Source of the DNA: a bacterium
GTDB lineage: Bacteria > T1Sed10-126
Length of the DNA: 12,595 bases
NCBI GenBank assembly: GCA_003554945.1
Contig: PWHN01000025.1
Span: forward strand, 1 to 12,595
Direction: 5' to 3'
The position numbers and the translations under genes were made by a program. Below are positions 6,766 through 12,593 of this stretch, piece after piece. Position 1 is the stretch's first letter; every line of letters starts with the position of its first letter. The notes under the pieces are model-generated. The model was given only the letters and a program-made list of their open reading frames with translations. It was not told the DNA's origin and searched no databases.

Positions 6766-7602
6766 TTAATGGTTCTGCGGCCTCCTGTATATAGCCGGCT
6801 TTACCCTTTCGAGTTGGTGATCAATCTCGTTTAAATTCTCCGTATGACCGATGAATAAGTATCCGCCCGGCTGCAGAGCTTTTGTCAAGTTGGCGATGAC
6901 ATGTTGAATCATAGGGCGGTCAAAGTATATCAAAACATTGCGGCAGAGCACGAGATGAAATTTATTCTGAAAAGGATAATCTTGATCACGCAGGTTGAAG
7001 TAACGAAATATTGTGTGTCGTCTGAGATCATTGTGAACCTGGTATTTACCGTTTTCTGTCTGAGAAAAATATTTTTGGGCAAGTTTGGATGAATATTCCC
7101 GAACGCGTTTGATTTCTGAACCGGAGTAAATTCCCCGGACCGCCTTGCCGAGGACAGGGCGGGAGAGGTCGGTGCCAAGGACACGAAACATGTCATTAAA
7201 ACCACGTGCGTCGGTAAGCAGACAGGCGGCGGAGTAAACTTCCTGGCCGGTAGAACAGGCAGCCGACCAGACTCGCAGTTCCTGGATAGTTTTCCACTCG
7301 GGGAGAAGTTTATTTTCAAAAAAAGACCAGTGTTTTTGTTCGCGAAAGAAGAAGGTTTTATTGGTGGATACCTCGGCGAGCAAGGGGGAGATCTCAGCGT
7401 CATTTTGCTCAAGGTAATGCTTATATTCAATGAGATCGTTTAGTTCCAGCATTCGCATGCGGCGGCGGAGTTTGGCAAGCAGGGAGTAGCTGCGGTCAAG
7501 CTCAAAATTAATACCGTAGCGATTGTACAGCAGCTCGTCTATGTGTTCGAATGCTTTTTGTTCGGCCGTTGATAATTCTTCAATAGTGAGTCCGGTATTC
7601 AA
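6766..7602 (-). CDS. cheR: CheR, chemoreceptor glutamate methyltransferase
   Basis: Transfers methyl groups from S-adenosylmethionine to glutamates of chemoreceptors, for sensory adaptation. Its 278 residues are the usual length. The N-terminal helical domain (about 1-75) is followed by NKTFFFREQKHW (81-92), the SAM-binding motif WSAACSTGQE (112-121), the CRNVLIYF strand (220-227) and GGYLFIGHTENL (246-257), all standard for the family. No TPR or PAS extension is present. Neither receptor in the window ends in a pentapeptide tether, in line with a tether-independent CheR. The called start is TTG at 7602, with GGAG 11 bases upstream. An in-frame ATT two codons earlier lies five bases from that GGAG, so the exact start is uncertain. 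It is the first gene of a probable two-gene unit with the large histidine kinase; no cheB is visible in the window. Confidence 0.96.
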   Translation of the reverse strand: MNTGLTIEELSTAEQKAFEHIDELLYNRYGINFELDRSYSLLAKLRRRMRMLELNDLIEYKHYLEQNDAEISPLLAEVSTNKTFFFREQKHWSFFENKLLPEWKTIQELRVWSAACSTGQEVYSAACLLTDARGFNDMFRVLGTDLSRPVLGKAVRGIYSGSEIKRVREYSSKLAQKYFSQTENGKYQVHNDLRRHTIFRYFNLRDQDYPFQNKFHLVLCRNVLIYFDRPMIQHVIANLTKALQPGGYLFIGHTENLNEIDHQLERVKPAIYRRPQNH

Positions 7603-7685
7603 TTGAATCTATTCTCCGTAAATATAAATTGTTAGCAACTGTTTAGCGTTCGCCGGTATCAGTGATCAGTGTTCGGTTTGAGTTG

Positions 7686-7830
7686 ATCGCAGGGCACAGG
7701 GAGCGGTGCGCGTGGCGTAATTTCGAAGATCGGAAACCCATCAATCCTCTCTCACGGGGAGAGAGGGCAAGGGGAGGTGGCCAAGTTTTGGATTTCAACG
7801 CCTTACGCCAAGCGCTACGCGCTCTGCGAT
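7686..7830. repeat. Imperfect inverted repeat around a small hairpin
   Basis: ATCGCAG..GGCGTAA at 7686-7720 recurs inverted as TTACGCC..CTGCGAT at 7803-7830. The arms share both ends and GCGCGT words but differ in length (35 and 28 bases). Inside is a perfect hairpin with arms CCTCTCTC (7746-7753) and GAGAGAGG (7759-7766). A GTATCAGTGATCAGTG word array precedes the block at about 7657-7672. There is no gene. This occupies the first part of the 784-base spacer 7603-8386. Confidence 0.55.
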
Positions 7831-7859
7831 TGATTACCTATTACTGCTTTACCAGATGG

Positions 7860-7881
7860 ATTCCGGCTCGGAGGCCGGATT
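7860..7881. repeat. ATTCCGGC palindrome, copy 2
   Basis: The same unit as 2575-2596, with loop TCGGAG and tail GACGTCAA. Its right arm reads GCCGGATT, a single mismatch to the palindrome. It runs directly into copy B of the 84-bp repeat. Confidence 0.75.
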
Positions 7882-7962
7882 GACGTCAAGGTTATGAACA
7901 AGATTATGAGCACTTAATGAATTTGAATTAGCTTTCAGCTTTTGGCTTTGAGCTTTAAGCTG
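7879..7962. repeat. 84-bp dispersed repeat, copy B
   Basis: Direct-repeat partner of 2651-2734, with about five mismatches over 84 bases, ending in the same AGCTTTAAGCTG. Here it is flanked on both sides by ATTCCGGC palindromes (7860-7881 and 7967-7988), giving a composite of palindrome, block and palindrome. Confidence 0.85.
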
Positions 7963-7966
7963 GTGT

Positions 7967-7988
7967 ATTCCGGCTCGGAGGCCGGAAT
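7967..7988. repeat. ATTCCGGC palindrome, copy 3
   Basis: Perfect arms ATTCCGGC (7967-7974) and GCCGGAAT (7981-7988) around TCGGAG. The tail is GACAGAA in place of GACGTCAA, so the family sequence ends here. Confidence 0.8.
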
Positions 7989-7996
7989 GACAGAAT

Positions 7997-8023
7997 TCAA
8001 ATATTTTTTTCGTTTGCCGATAA
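7997..8023 (+). promoter_or_regulatory. Sigma-28-like promoter motif facing an apparently gene-poor stretch
   Basis: TCAA (7997-8000), a 15-base spacer and GCCGATAA (8016-8023) match the flagellar/chemotaxis sigma-28 pattern TAAA-N15-GCCGATAA, with a full -10 match and three of four -35 bases. Transcription would start near 8030 and run rightwards, towards and antisense to the end of the CZB receptor gene. A hairpin at 8040-8061 would be near the RNA 5' end. A single motif can occur by chance. Confidence 0.35.
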
Positions 8024-8039
8024 AACGACAGGCTAACCG

Positions 8040-8061
8040 AGCACTCAAAGCGTTGAGTGCT
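8040..8061. repeat. Perfect 9-bp hairpin
   Basis: Arms AGCACTCAA (8040-8048) and TTGAGTGCT (8053-8061) enclose the tetraloop AGCG. No T-run follows on either strand (TTTCC on the plus side), so terminator function is doubtful. It would lie about ten bases into a transcript from the sigma-28-like motif. Confidence 0.6.
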
Positions 8062-8158
8062 TTCCTACGAACAGATAAATCTGACGTAAATTGTTCGGGT
8101 TTATTCGGGTTAGAAAGCTCTGGCCCGTAATTTTTGGATCTCCGGACTTAAGGTTACA

Positions 8159-8353
8159 TTGAGTTATGAGGAAATAGAAAACTCTGCGAGAAGACAAAAG
8201 TTTCAACAAGACAAACCTAGTATATCTATTATTTTAATCGGGGTCAACCGAAAATTAAAATCAGTCGAAACTTACTTTCGGCATTTTATCCAGCTATATC
8301 TCGGAAAAAGCCTTGAGCAAATCCCATCAGCGATTTGGGTAGGCGATCAGTGA
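8159..8353 (+). CDS. Possible small hypothetical protein
   Basis: A 64-residue frame opening with TTG, with AAGG five bases upstream. The product is basic and mixed in composition (IENSARRQKF.., SIIILIG-like strand, FIQLYLGKSLEQIP). I recognise no family. The stretch is visibly more AT-rich than the neighbouring genes. It is the only frame of note between the repeats and the end of the CZB receptor, and it lies downstream of the sigma-28-like motif at 7997-8023. It could equally be non-coding or the remnant of a degraded gene. The rest of 8062-8386 holds nothing else I can name. Confidence 0.18.
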   Translation: MSYEEIENSARRQKFQQDKPSISIILIGVNRKLKSVETYFRHFIQLYLGKSLEQIPSAIWVGDQ

Positions 8354-8386
8354 TGAGATTAGACAGGCGAGCGGGTTATGTCAGTT

Positions 8387-10117
8387 TTAAATATCTCCTT
8401 TATCCTCGGAAAGCGGCATTATCTCTTCGGCAGCAGTAGCTTTTTCAGTCTCATTTTGTCTTCTGTTGGTCGACGAAGCAGTTTGTGGTTGCGACGTTTT
8501 TTCCAGGGAAGAGGCTCGCGTTGGGGTTTCATTTGCGTCAACCTTGAATTGATCGGCAGCGTGGGTTAGTTCCTGAACAGTCTGCGCGAGATTTTTAGCC
8601 TGGGAGTCCAGCTCGTCGCTGGAAGCGGCGGTTTCCTCGGCGCTGGCCGTATTTTGCTGATTGACAGATTCTAACTCGGTAACCGCTTTGTTGATTTCGT
8701 CAATTCCTGAAGCCTGCTCGTCACTGGCGCGGGATATTTCCTGCATCCGCTGAGCTACAGTGGTGACAGAATCTTCAATATCTTCGAGTACGCTCAGGGC
8801 TTCGTCAGCCCGTTGGGTACCTTCCTCAACGCGGCGGGAGTTCTGCTCAATTATTTCACTAATTTCGTCTGCCGCTTCGGAGCTGCGCTGGGCAAGCTGG
8901 CGGACCTCGTCGGCGACAACTGCAAAACCGGCCCCGTGTTCACCGGCATTGGCCGCTTCAACGGCGGCGTTCAAAGCGAGCAGATTAGTCTGGAAGGCGA
9001 TGTCGTCAATCATATCGACAGCGCGGGCAATATCATCGCTATTTTCATCAATTTTTTCTACTGACTCCGCCAATTGCTGAACTTTTTCACGCCCTTCACT
9101 TGCAGTTTGAGCGGCATTGTTGCTGAGTTCTTCACAGTTGTCGGCGTTTGATGCGCTCTGAGTTACCATTGAAGCCATTTCTTCGACAGAGGAGGAGGTT
9201 TCCTCTAAGGAAGCGGACTGTTGTTGGGCACCGGAGGATAGCTCCTGGCCGGCGCGATTGAGATCTTCGGATGCATTTGCTACTTCCCTCGAAACGACAT
9301 CAACGTCTTCTGAAAGCTGGCGTATACGGCTGATGAATTCTTCCAATTTATCGGCCATGCTCTTAAATGCCCGGGCCAGGTCGCCCAACTCGTCACCGCG
9401 GTTGAGAAACTCTGTTGATATTTCCCGGGTGAAGTCGCCCTCGCTAAGAGTTTTTGCGTGTTGAATCAGGTAGTTCAGGGTTTTTGTTATAGAATTGCTC
9501 AAGAAATAGCCGAAGAGCAGAGCAATCAGAACCCCAACAACAATACCGGCGGGGATAAGCCAGTACATCCGGGTTGCCGTGGCGGCAGCTTGCTGATTAA
9601 TTTGTTCGGCCTCTTCTTCGGCCACGTGAACCATTTCGTCAAGTAATTCCTGCACTTCTGCAAGATGCTGAAGTATGACCTCTTCGTAATAAATCAGCGC
9701 TTCCGTTCGCTCACCGGCCTGCAGAAGTTCCTCCAGTTCCATGGTTGAATGATGAAGGTCATCATGGTGCGGTTCTATCTCTTCGAGCAGTGGGGCCAGG
9801 TCGGGAATGAGCTGTTCCGCCTCTTCCCGTTCTTCGCTGTAATACCACTGTCCGAAAGCACATCGAGTAGGGTCAACTTCAACCTGTACTTCGTCAACCG
9901 TTTCGTCGTAAAGAAATTCTCCCAGCGCGATGGTCCAGTTCAGGTGGTCTATCTCCCGGTGCTGAATCATTTTAGTAATCTCAGCCACCTCGCCGGCCTC
10001 ATTCATCTGTCCGCCGACGTTAATAGTTCCGTATAGTCCCAAAAAACCGGTTAGAGCTGCGATGATAGCCACAAAAATGAAGCCGCCGGTTAACTTCTTA
10101 CCAATGCCTAATTTCAT
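8387..10117 (-). CDS. Methyl-accepting chemotaxis protein with extracytoplasmic CZB-type zinc-binding domain
   Basis: A 576-residue transmembrane chemoreceptor. Helix 1 is at about 10-32 and helix 2 at about 184-206. The segment between them carries the signature of a chemoreceptor zinc-binding (CZB) domain: DHLNW (H58), CAFGQWYY (C86) and HDDLH (H118, H122), the His/Cys/His/His set expected to bind zinc. HAMP follows (about 206-258), then the methyl-accepting domain, with its hairpin tip near 371-412. Q/E pairs at 297-314 are probable methylation sites. The tail (about 526-576) is disordered, rich in Ser, Thr and Gln, and lacks a CheR-binding pentapeptide. The start ATG has a strong GGAGGT seven bases upstream. 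CZB domains of known receptors are mostly cytoplasmic and respond to zinc or oxidants such as HOCl; placement outside the membrane suggests sensing of external metal or redox state, which is inference. Confidence 0.95.
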   Translation of the reverse strand: MKLGIGKKLTGGFIFVAIIAALTGFLGLYGTINVGGQMNEAGEVAEITKMIQHREIDHLNWTIALGEFLYDETVDEVQVEVDPTRCAFGQWYYSEEREEAEQLIPDLAPLLEEIEPHHDDLHHSTMELEELLQAGERTEALIYYEEVILQHLAEVQELLDEMVHVAEEEAEQINQQAAATATRMYWLIPAGIVVGVLIALLFGYFLSNSITKTLNYLIQHAKTLSEGDFTREISTEFLNRGDELGDLARAFKSMADKLEEFISRIRQLSEDVDVVSREVANASEDLNRAGQELSSGAQQQSASLEETSSSVEEMASMVTQSASNADNCEELSNNAAQTASEGREKVQQLAESVEKIDENSDDIARAVDMIDDIAFQTNLLALNAAVEAANAGEHGAGFAVVADEVRQLAQRSSEAADEISEIIEQNSRRVEEGTQRADEALSVLEDIEDSVTTVAQRMQEISRASDEQASGIDEINKAVTELESVNQQNTASAEETAASSDELDSQAKNLAQTVQELTHAADQFKVDANETPTRASSLEKTSQPQTASSTNRRQNETEKATAAEEIMPLSEDKGDI

Positions 10118-10222
10118 TTTCTTACCTCCGTTGATATTAAATGAGTATCTATTTTTCTGGGTAGATTTAATTTTTTTATAGCCAATATACGCTTAATTTC
10201 TGGCGAGAGCTGACAGATTCTG

Positions 10223-10241
10223 ATTAATTTGCAAAATTAAT
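10223..10241. promoter_or_regulatory. Operator-like dyad 1 (8-3-8)
   Basis: A perfect inverted repeat ATTAATTT-GCA-AAATTAAT. It ends on the base where the second 19-bp dyad begins. It covers the -10 element and most of the spacer of the candidate receptor promoter, as a repressor site would. Confidence 0.45.
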
Positions 10242-10251
10242 ACGAAGTCAA
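10223..10251 (-). promoter_or_regulatory. Candidate sigma-A promoter for the CZB receptor
   Basis: On the minus strand TTGACT (10251-10246), a 17-base spacer and ATTAAT (10228-10223) give five of six and four of six consensus matches. The transcript would have a leader of about 100 bases before the ATG at 10117. The promoter coincides with both dyads listed separately. A second candidate lies upstream: TTGACA at 10297-10292, 16 bases, TAGATT at 10275-10270. Confidence 0.4.
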
Positions 10252-10259
10252 ACTTCGTA
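10241..10259. promoter_or_regulatory. Operator-like dyad 2 (8-3-8)
   Basis: A perfect inverted repeat TACGAAGT-CAA-ACTTCGTA covering the -35 TTGACT on the minus strand. It has the same arm and spacer lengths as dyad 1 but a different sequence, and centres are 18 bp apart. It sits between the divergent CZB receptor and XRE regulator genes. Confidence 0.5.
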
Positions 10260-10331
10260 AACATATATTAATCTATCAGTTAGTTTGATAATGTCAAGTA
10301 AATTTTTTGCGGAACAAAATCTTCCAACGTC

Positions 10332-10370
10332 ATTCCGGGCAAGGGAACGTAGTGACCGCAGATCCGGAAT
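10332..10370. repeat. ATTCCGG/CCGGAAT palindrome, inverted long-loop copy
   Basis: Arms ATTCCGG (10332-10338) and CCGGAAT (10364-10370). Its reverse complement, with loop CACTACGTTCCCTTGC and tail GACGTT, aligns with the element at 2616-2660. A degraded relative (GTCGGGTCAAGTCCGGTAATGA) follows at about 10396-10417. Both lie in the leader of the XRE gene. Confidence 0.7.
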
Positions 10371-10455
10371 CTATGGTACCTTCCAGATAGATTGTCGGGT
10401 CAAGTCCGGTAATGATGAGACCGGTGGAAGGAACTGTTGTGGAAAGGTATTGGGC

Positions 10456-10719
10456 ATGAGTGACGATCTATATACTCTATTCGGTTTGAGACTCAAGCAG
10501 TTGCGAAAACAGGCCAATTTAACGCAGGAGGAGTTAGCAGCAAAAATAGAAACATCCTGTCGATTTGTTCAGCAGATGGAGGCCGGCGAGCATGCGCCCG
10601 GTTTTCAAACTATATCCTTATTGAGCCGCTGTTTCGACAGACCAGCAAAGGATTTATTTGATTTTGAAGAGATGAAAAATCTGAAAAGAGAAGCAGGGCC
10701 AGAGGAAGTGACAAGGTGA
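10456..10719 (+). CDS. Small XRE-family helix-turn-helix regulator
   Basis: An 87-residue DNA-binding protein consisting almost only of a Cro/C1-type helix-turn-helix: LRLKQLRKQANLTQEELAAK (11-30), then IETSCRFVQQMEAG and a third segment ending RPAKDLFDF, as in typical XRE proteins. An open frame extends upstream to 10285, but its first 57 codons run through the palindromic repeats at 10332-10417 and read as low-complexity Arg-rich sequence. The ATG at 10456 with GGAAAGG eight to nine bases upstream is the real start. It is divergent from the CZB receptor, with two dyads in the shared spacer, so autoregulation or control of the receptor is plausible but unproven. There is no C-terminal sensor domain. 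Confidence 0.85.
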   Translation: MSDDLYTLFGLRLKQLRKQANLTQEELAAKIETSCRFVQQMEAGEHAPGFQTISLLSRCFDRPAKDLFDFEEMKNLKREAGPEEVTR

Positions 10720-10741
10720 CGAGGGTGGTGGTTGATTACGT

Positions 10742-10770
10742 TTGCCATGCGGGTAATTAATTGCTATATT
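10742..10770 (+). promoter_or_regulatory. Sigma-A promoter for the winged-helix gene
   Basis: TTGCCA (10742-10747), a 17-base spacer and TATATT (10765-10770) match the -35 and -10 consensus at five of six positions each. The predicted start near 10777 leaves a leader of about 90 bases before the GTG at 10867. This suggests the winged-helix gene is transcribed independently of the XRE gene. Confidence 0.55.
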
Positions 10771-10866
10771 TACTGGATAATTTAAGGGATAAGTTTTTAA
10801 GTTTGTATTTTTTTGCGGGGTGTGCTACAAGAATAGTTTGTGAGTAATCAAAGGAAGTGAATAGCA

Positions 10867-11265
10867 GTGGAAGAACAGGGAACCAAGTGGAGAATTTTAC
10901 GATACCTGCGCGCCTGTGGTGAAGCAACGGCCGAGGAGATGCAAAAAGAGTTTGACCTGGGGTTGACCACCTTGAGAGAGCACGTGTATGATCTGTTGGA
11001 GCGTGAACTTATAAAATTGCGAAAAGAGCAGCGAGAAGGGCGTGGGAGACGGGCACATTATTACCGGTTGACGGAGAAGGCAGAAGCAACATTCCCGGAC
11101 GCTGAAGACAGCCTGGGAACGATGTTTTTCCGGTTATTGCGGCGCTCCCTAGACGATGAAAAGCTCGACCAACTTCTGCAGGAAGTTATGATTGAATATC
11201 TGCAGGAGACCAACCGACAGATAGAATCTCTGCTCAGCGAGCACGGATATCAGTCCGGCGGTTAA
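10867..11265 (+). CDS. Winged-helix transcriptional regulator (ArsR/SufR-like fold)
   Basis: A 132-residue protein. The N-terminal half is a winged helix: RILRYLRACGEATAEEM, recognition region LTTLREHVYDLLERELI, then a basic wing GRGRRAHYYRLTEKA. The C-terminal half (about 75-127) is helical and acidic and probably mediates dimer formation; it has no Cys pair for a metal or iron-sulfur sensor. The layout recalls ArsR/SufR-like regulators, but the family cannot be fixed by eye. The start is GTG, with AAGGAAGTGA six bases upstream. It has its own promoter and is convergent with the GAF-PAS gene, with only six bases between the stop codons. Its targets are unknown; the dyads at 10223-10259 are candidates. 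Confidence 0.85.
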   Translation: MEEQGTKWRILRYLRACGEATAEEMQKEFDLGLTTLREHVYDLLERELIKLRKEQREGRGRRAHYYRLTEKAEATFPDAEDSLGTMFFRLLRRSLDDEKLDQLLQEVMIEYLQETNRQIESLLSEHGYQSGG

Positions 11266-11271
11266 CCCGGA

Positions 11272-12420
11272 TTAATAATCCTCCAGTCGTTCTCGCAGTT
11301 CAGCGAGGGATTCGATAATCTGCAGGCCTTTTTCATTGAAACCGTGTTCCTTGCCGCGAACCTGAAGTTCAATTAGCTCTGCAATCACGCGAGAGTTATT
11401 TTCCACCAGTTGGTGTATTTTATCCAGCAAGGTTTCTTTTTCAGTCAGTGTTTTCGCCAGTTTTTCTTTGGCTTTTTTGCGTTCGGTTATATCCTGGAAA
11501 GCGGCGACGACGCCTGTCTGTTTGCCCTGGTGATTGTAGCGGGGAGTGACGGTTTCCAGCAAATATCTCTTTTCCCCCCCGGCCACCTCCTTTTCGCACT
11601 CTTTTGCCAGCTCAGTTTCCTTTCCCATAACTATCTTCAGGGGGCAATTTTCAGTTTGGCAGCATTCCCCCGGGGCAATGTCGTAACAGTAGCGCTCCTC
11701 TACGTGCTTATCCATCGGTGAAAAAAGATCGAGGAAAGACTGGTTGACTCGTTTGAGTCGGTAGTCGGAGCCAATTACTGCGAGAGGGATAGTTGTGTTG
11801 AAAATATCCTTTAGCTCACCTATCAGCAGCTCGTTGGTATGAGCGAGGGCGGCGGCAGCCATTGGACAGAGGGCTTCCTCGAGTTCTGTGATCAACTCTT
11901 CGGAAAATGCGTTCTTTTGACTGTGATTGAGCTGCAGAAGACCACTTATTGTATTTCCATATTTAAGTGGGATTAAAGCCAGTGAGCTGTAACCGGCATC
12001 CAGGCAAGTATTGCGCAAGCGGTAGGGCTGAGCGGCATTTTTTGCGGATTCATGGAGGCCGGATAAGTCGCCTGTGCAGAGGCTGCCAAACTCGGTAACA
12101 GCTTCCAGCTTTTCGTCAAGGTCGCCAGCCAGAACGGCTCCGCACCAGCACTCGTATATCGGTGAGTCATCCGGCTTGCGCAGGGGTGATTTTTGACTGT
12201 GAACAAGCAGGTCTGTCTTGCGTTCTATAAATTCATCCGGATAGCTCCGGGAGACGCTAAAAGGGTAGCTGTCCTCCTCACGCAGCCGGATGCCGGCCGC
12301 TTCGGCGCCGGTGAAATCTATGATTAATTCAAGCGCCGTTTCAAACTGTTGTTCTGTCTCCGCCTCAGAAGTTCTAAAAATTCGAGCCAGTTGTTGAAAA
12401 AGTTCACCCAAGTTAGACAT
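11272..12420 (-). CDS. GAF-PAS sensor protein ending in a HisKA_2-like stub
   Basis: A cytoplasmic sensor protein of 382 residues without membrane helices. GAF domain about 18-192 (CWCGAVLAGD, TEFGSLCTGD, GYSSLALIPLKYGNTISGLLQLN). PAS domain about 200-318, with a Cys cluster C245, C253, C254, C259 in CYDIAPGECCQTENCPL and the closing FQDITERKKAKE. The last 60 residues (EKETLLDKIHQLVENNSRV, IAELIELQ) resemble the first DHp helix of HisKA_2 kinases, which typically read LLxEIHHRVKNNLQ. H336 is in the phospho-His position, but the protein ends at residue 382, before any ATPase domain. It may be a decayed kinase or a sensor that contacts another kinase. The ATG has AGGAG eight bases upstream, overlapping the cheA end; the gap to the cheA stop is five bases, so the two are co-transcribed. 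Confidence 0.9.
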   Translation of the reverse strand: MSNLGELFQQLARIFRTSEAETEQQFETALELIIDFTGAEAAGIRLREEDSYPFSVSRSYPDEFIERKTDLLVHSQKSPLRKPDDSPIYECWCGAVLAGDLDEKLEAVTEFGSLCTGDLSGLHESAKNAAQPYRLRNTCLDAGYSSLALIPLKYGNTISGLLQLNHSQKNAFSEELITELEEALCPMAAAALAHTNELLIGELKDIFNTTIPLAVIGSDYRLKRVNQSFLDLFSPMDKHVEERYCYDIAPGECCQTENCPLKIVMGKETELAKECEKEVAGGEKRYLLETVTPRYNHQGKQTGVVAAFQDITERKKAKEKLAKTLTEKETLLDKIHQLVENNSRVIAELIELQVRGKEHGFNEKGLQIIESLAELRERLEDY

Positions 12421-12425
12421 TAAAG

Positions 12426-12593
12426 CTACTCCTGTCGGCGGTAGGCTTCCACAAGGGCGGCGACGTCGAGTATCAGGCCAACGGTTCCGTCACCGAGTAT
12501 GGCTCCACCGGAGATAATTGCAGCCTGTTCTATTTCACCTTTGCCAAGGTTTTTGATTACCACCTGTTCGTGCGAGTAAAGCTTGTCTACCCG
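12426..12593 (-). CDS. cheA: CheA histidine kinase, C-terminal end only
   Basis: The last 55 codons of a gene that runs off the right edge. The residues HEQVVIKNLGKGE, then GGAILGDGTVGLILDVAALV, match the end of the CheW-like regulatory (P5) domain of CheA, through which it binds CheW and receptors. The domain ends in YRRQE and a TAG stop. A stand-alone CheW also has a GDG..LILD-type strand, but VVIK followed by GGAILGDG is the CheA pattern. The kinase core lies outside the window. The GAF-PAS gene follows after five bases, and its Shine-Dalgarno overlaps this stop codon. Confidence 0.85.
   Translation of the reverse strand, partial: RVDKLYSHEQVVIKNLGKGEIEQAAIISGGAILGDGTVGLILDVAALVEAYRRQE

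Noticed and set aside
7662-7883. Plus-strand 73-residue open frame in the spacer upstream of cheR
   Set aside because: It runs through inverted repeats and hairpins, with a repeat-derived Arg-rich product and no ribosome binding site.
8011-8064. Riboswitch-like reading of the GATAAAACGACAGGC stretch and hairpin
   Set aside because: It does not fit the conserved cores of the c-di-GMP or other riboswitches I tried to match, and no gene follows in the right position.
7942-8130. Plus-strand 62-residue open frame across repeat copy B and a palindrome
   Set aside because: Its first third is made of repeat sequence, there is no Shine-Dalgarno site, and the product matches nothing I recognise.
8760-9080. 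Plus-strand open frames opposite the receptor hairpin regions (also 258-644)
   Set aside because: They are near-identical antisense shadows of the conserved methyl-accepting domain, with Ala/Ser-rich products typical of such overlaps.
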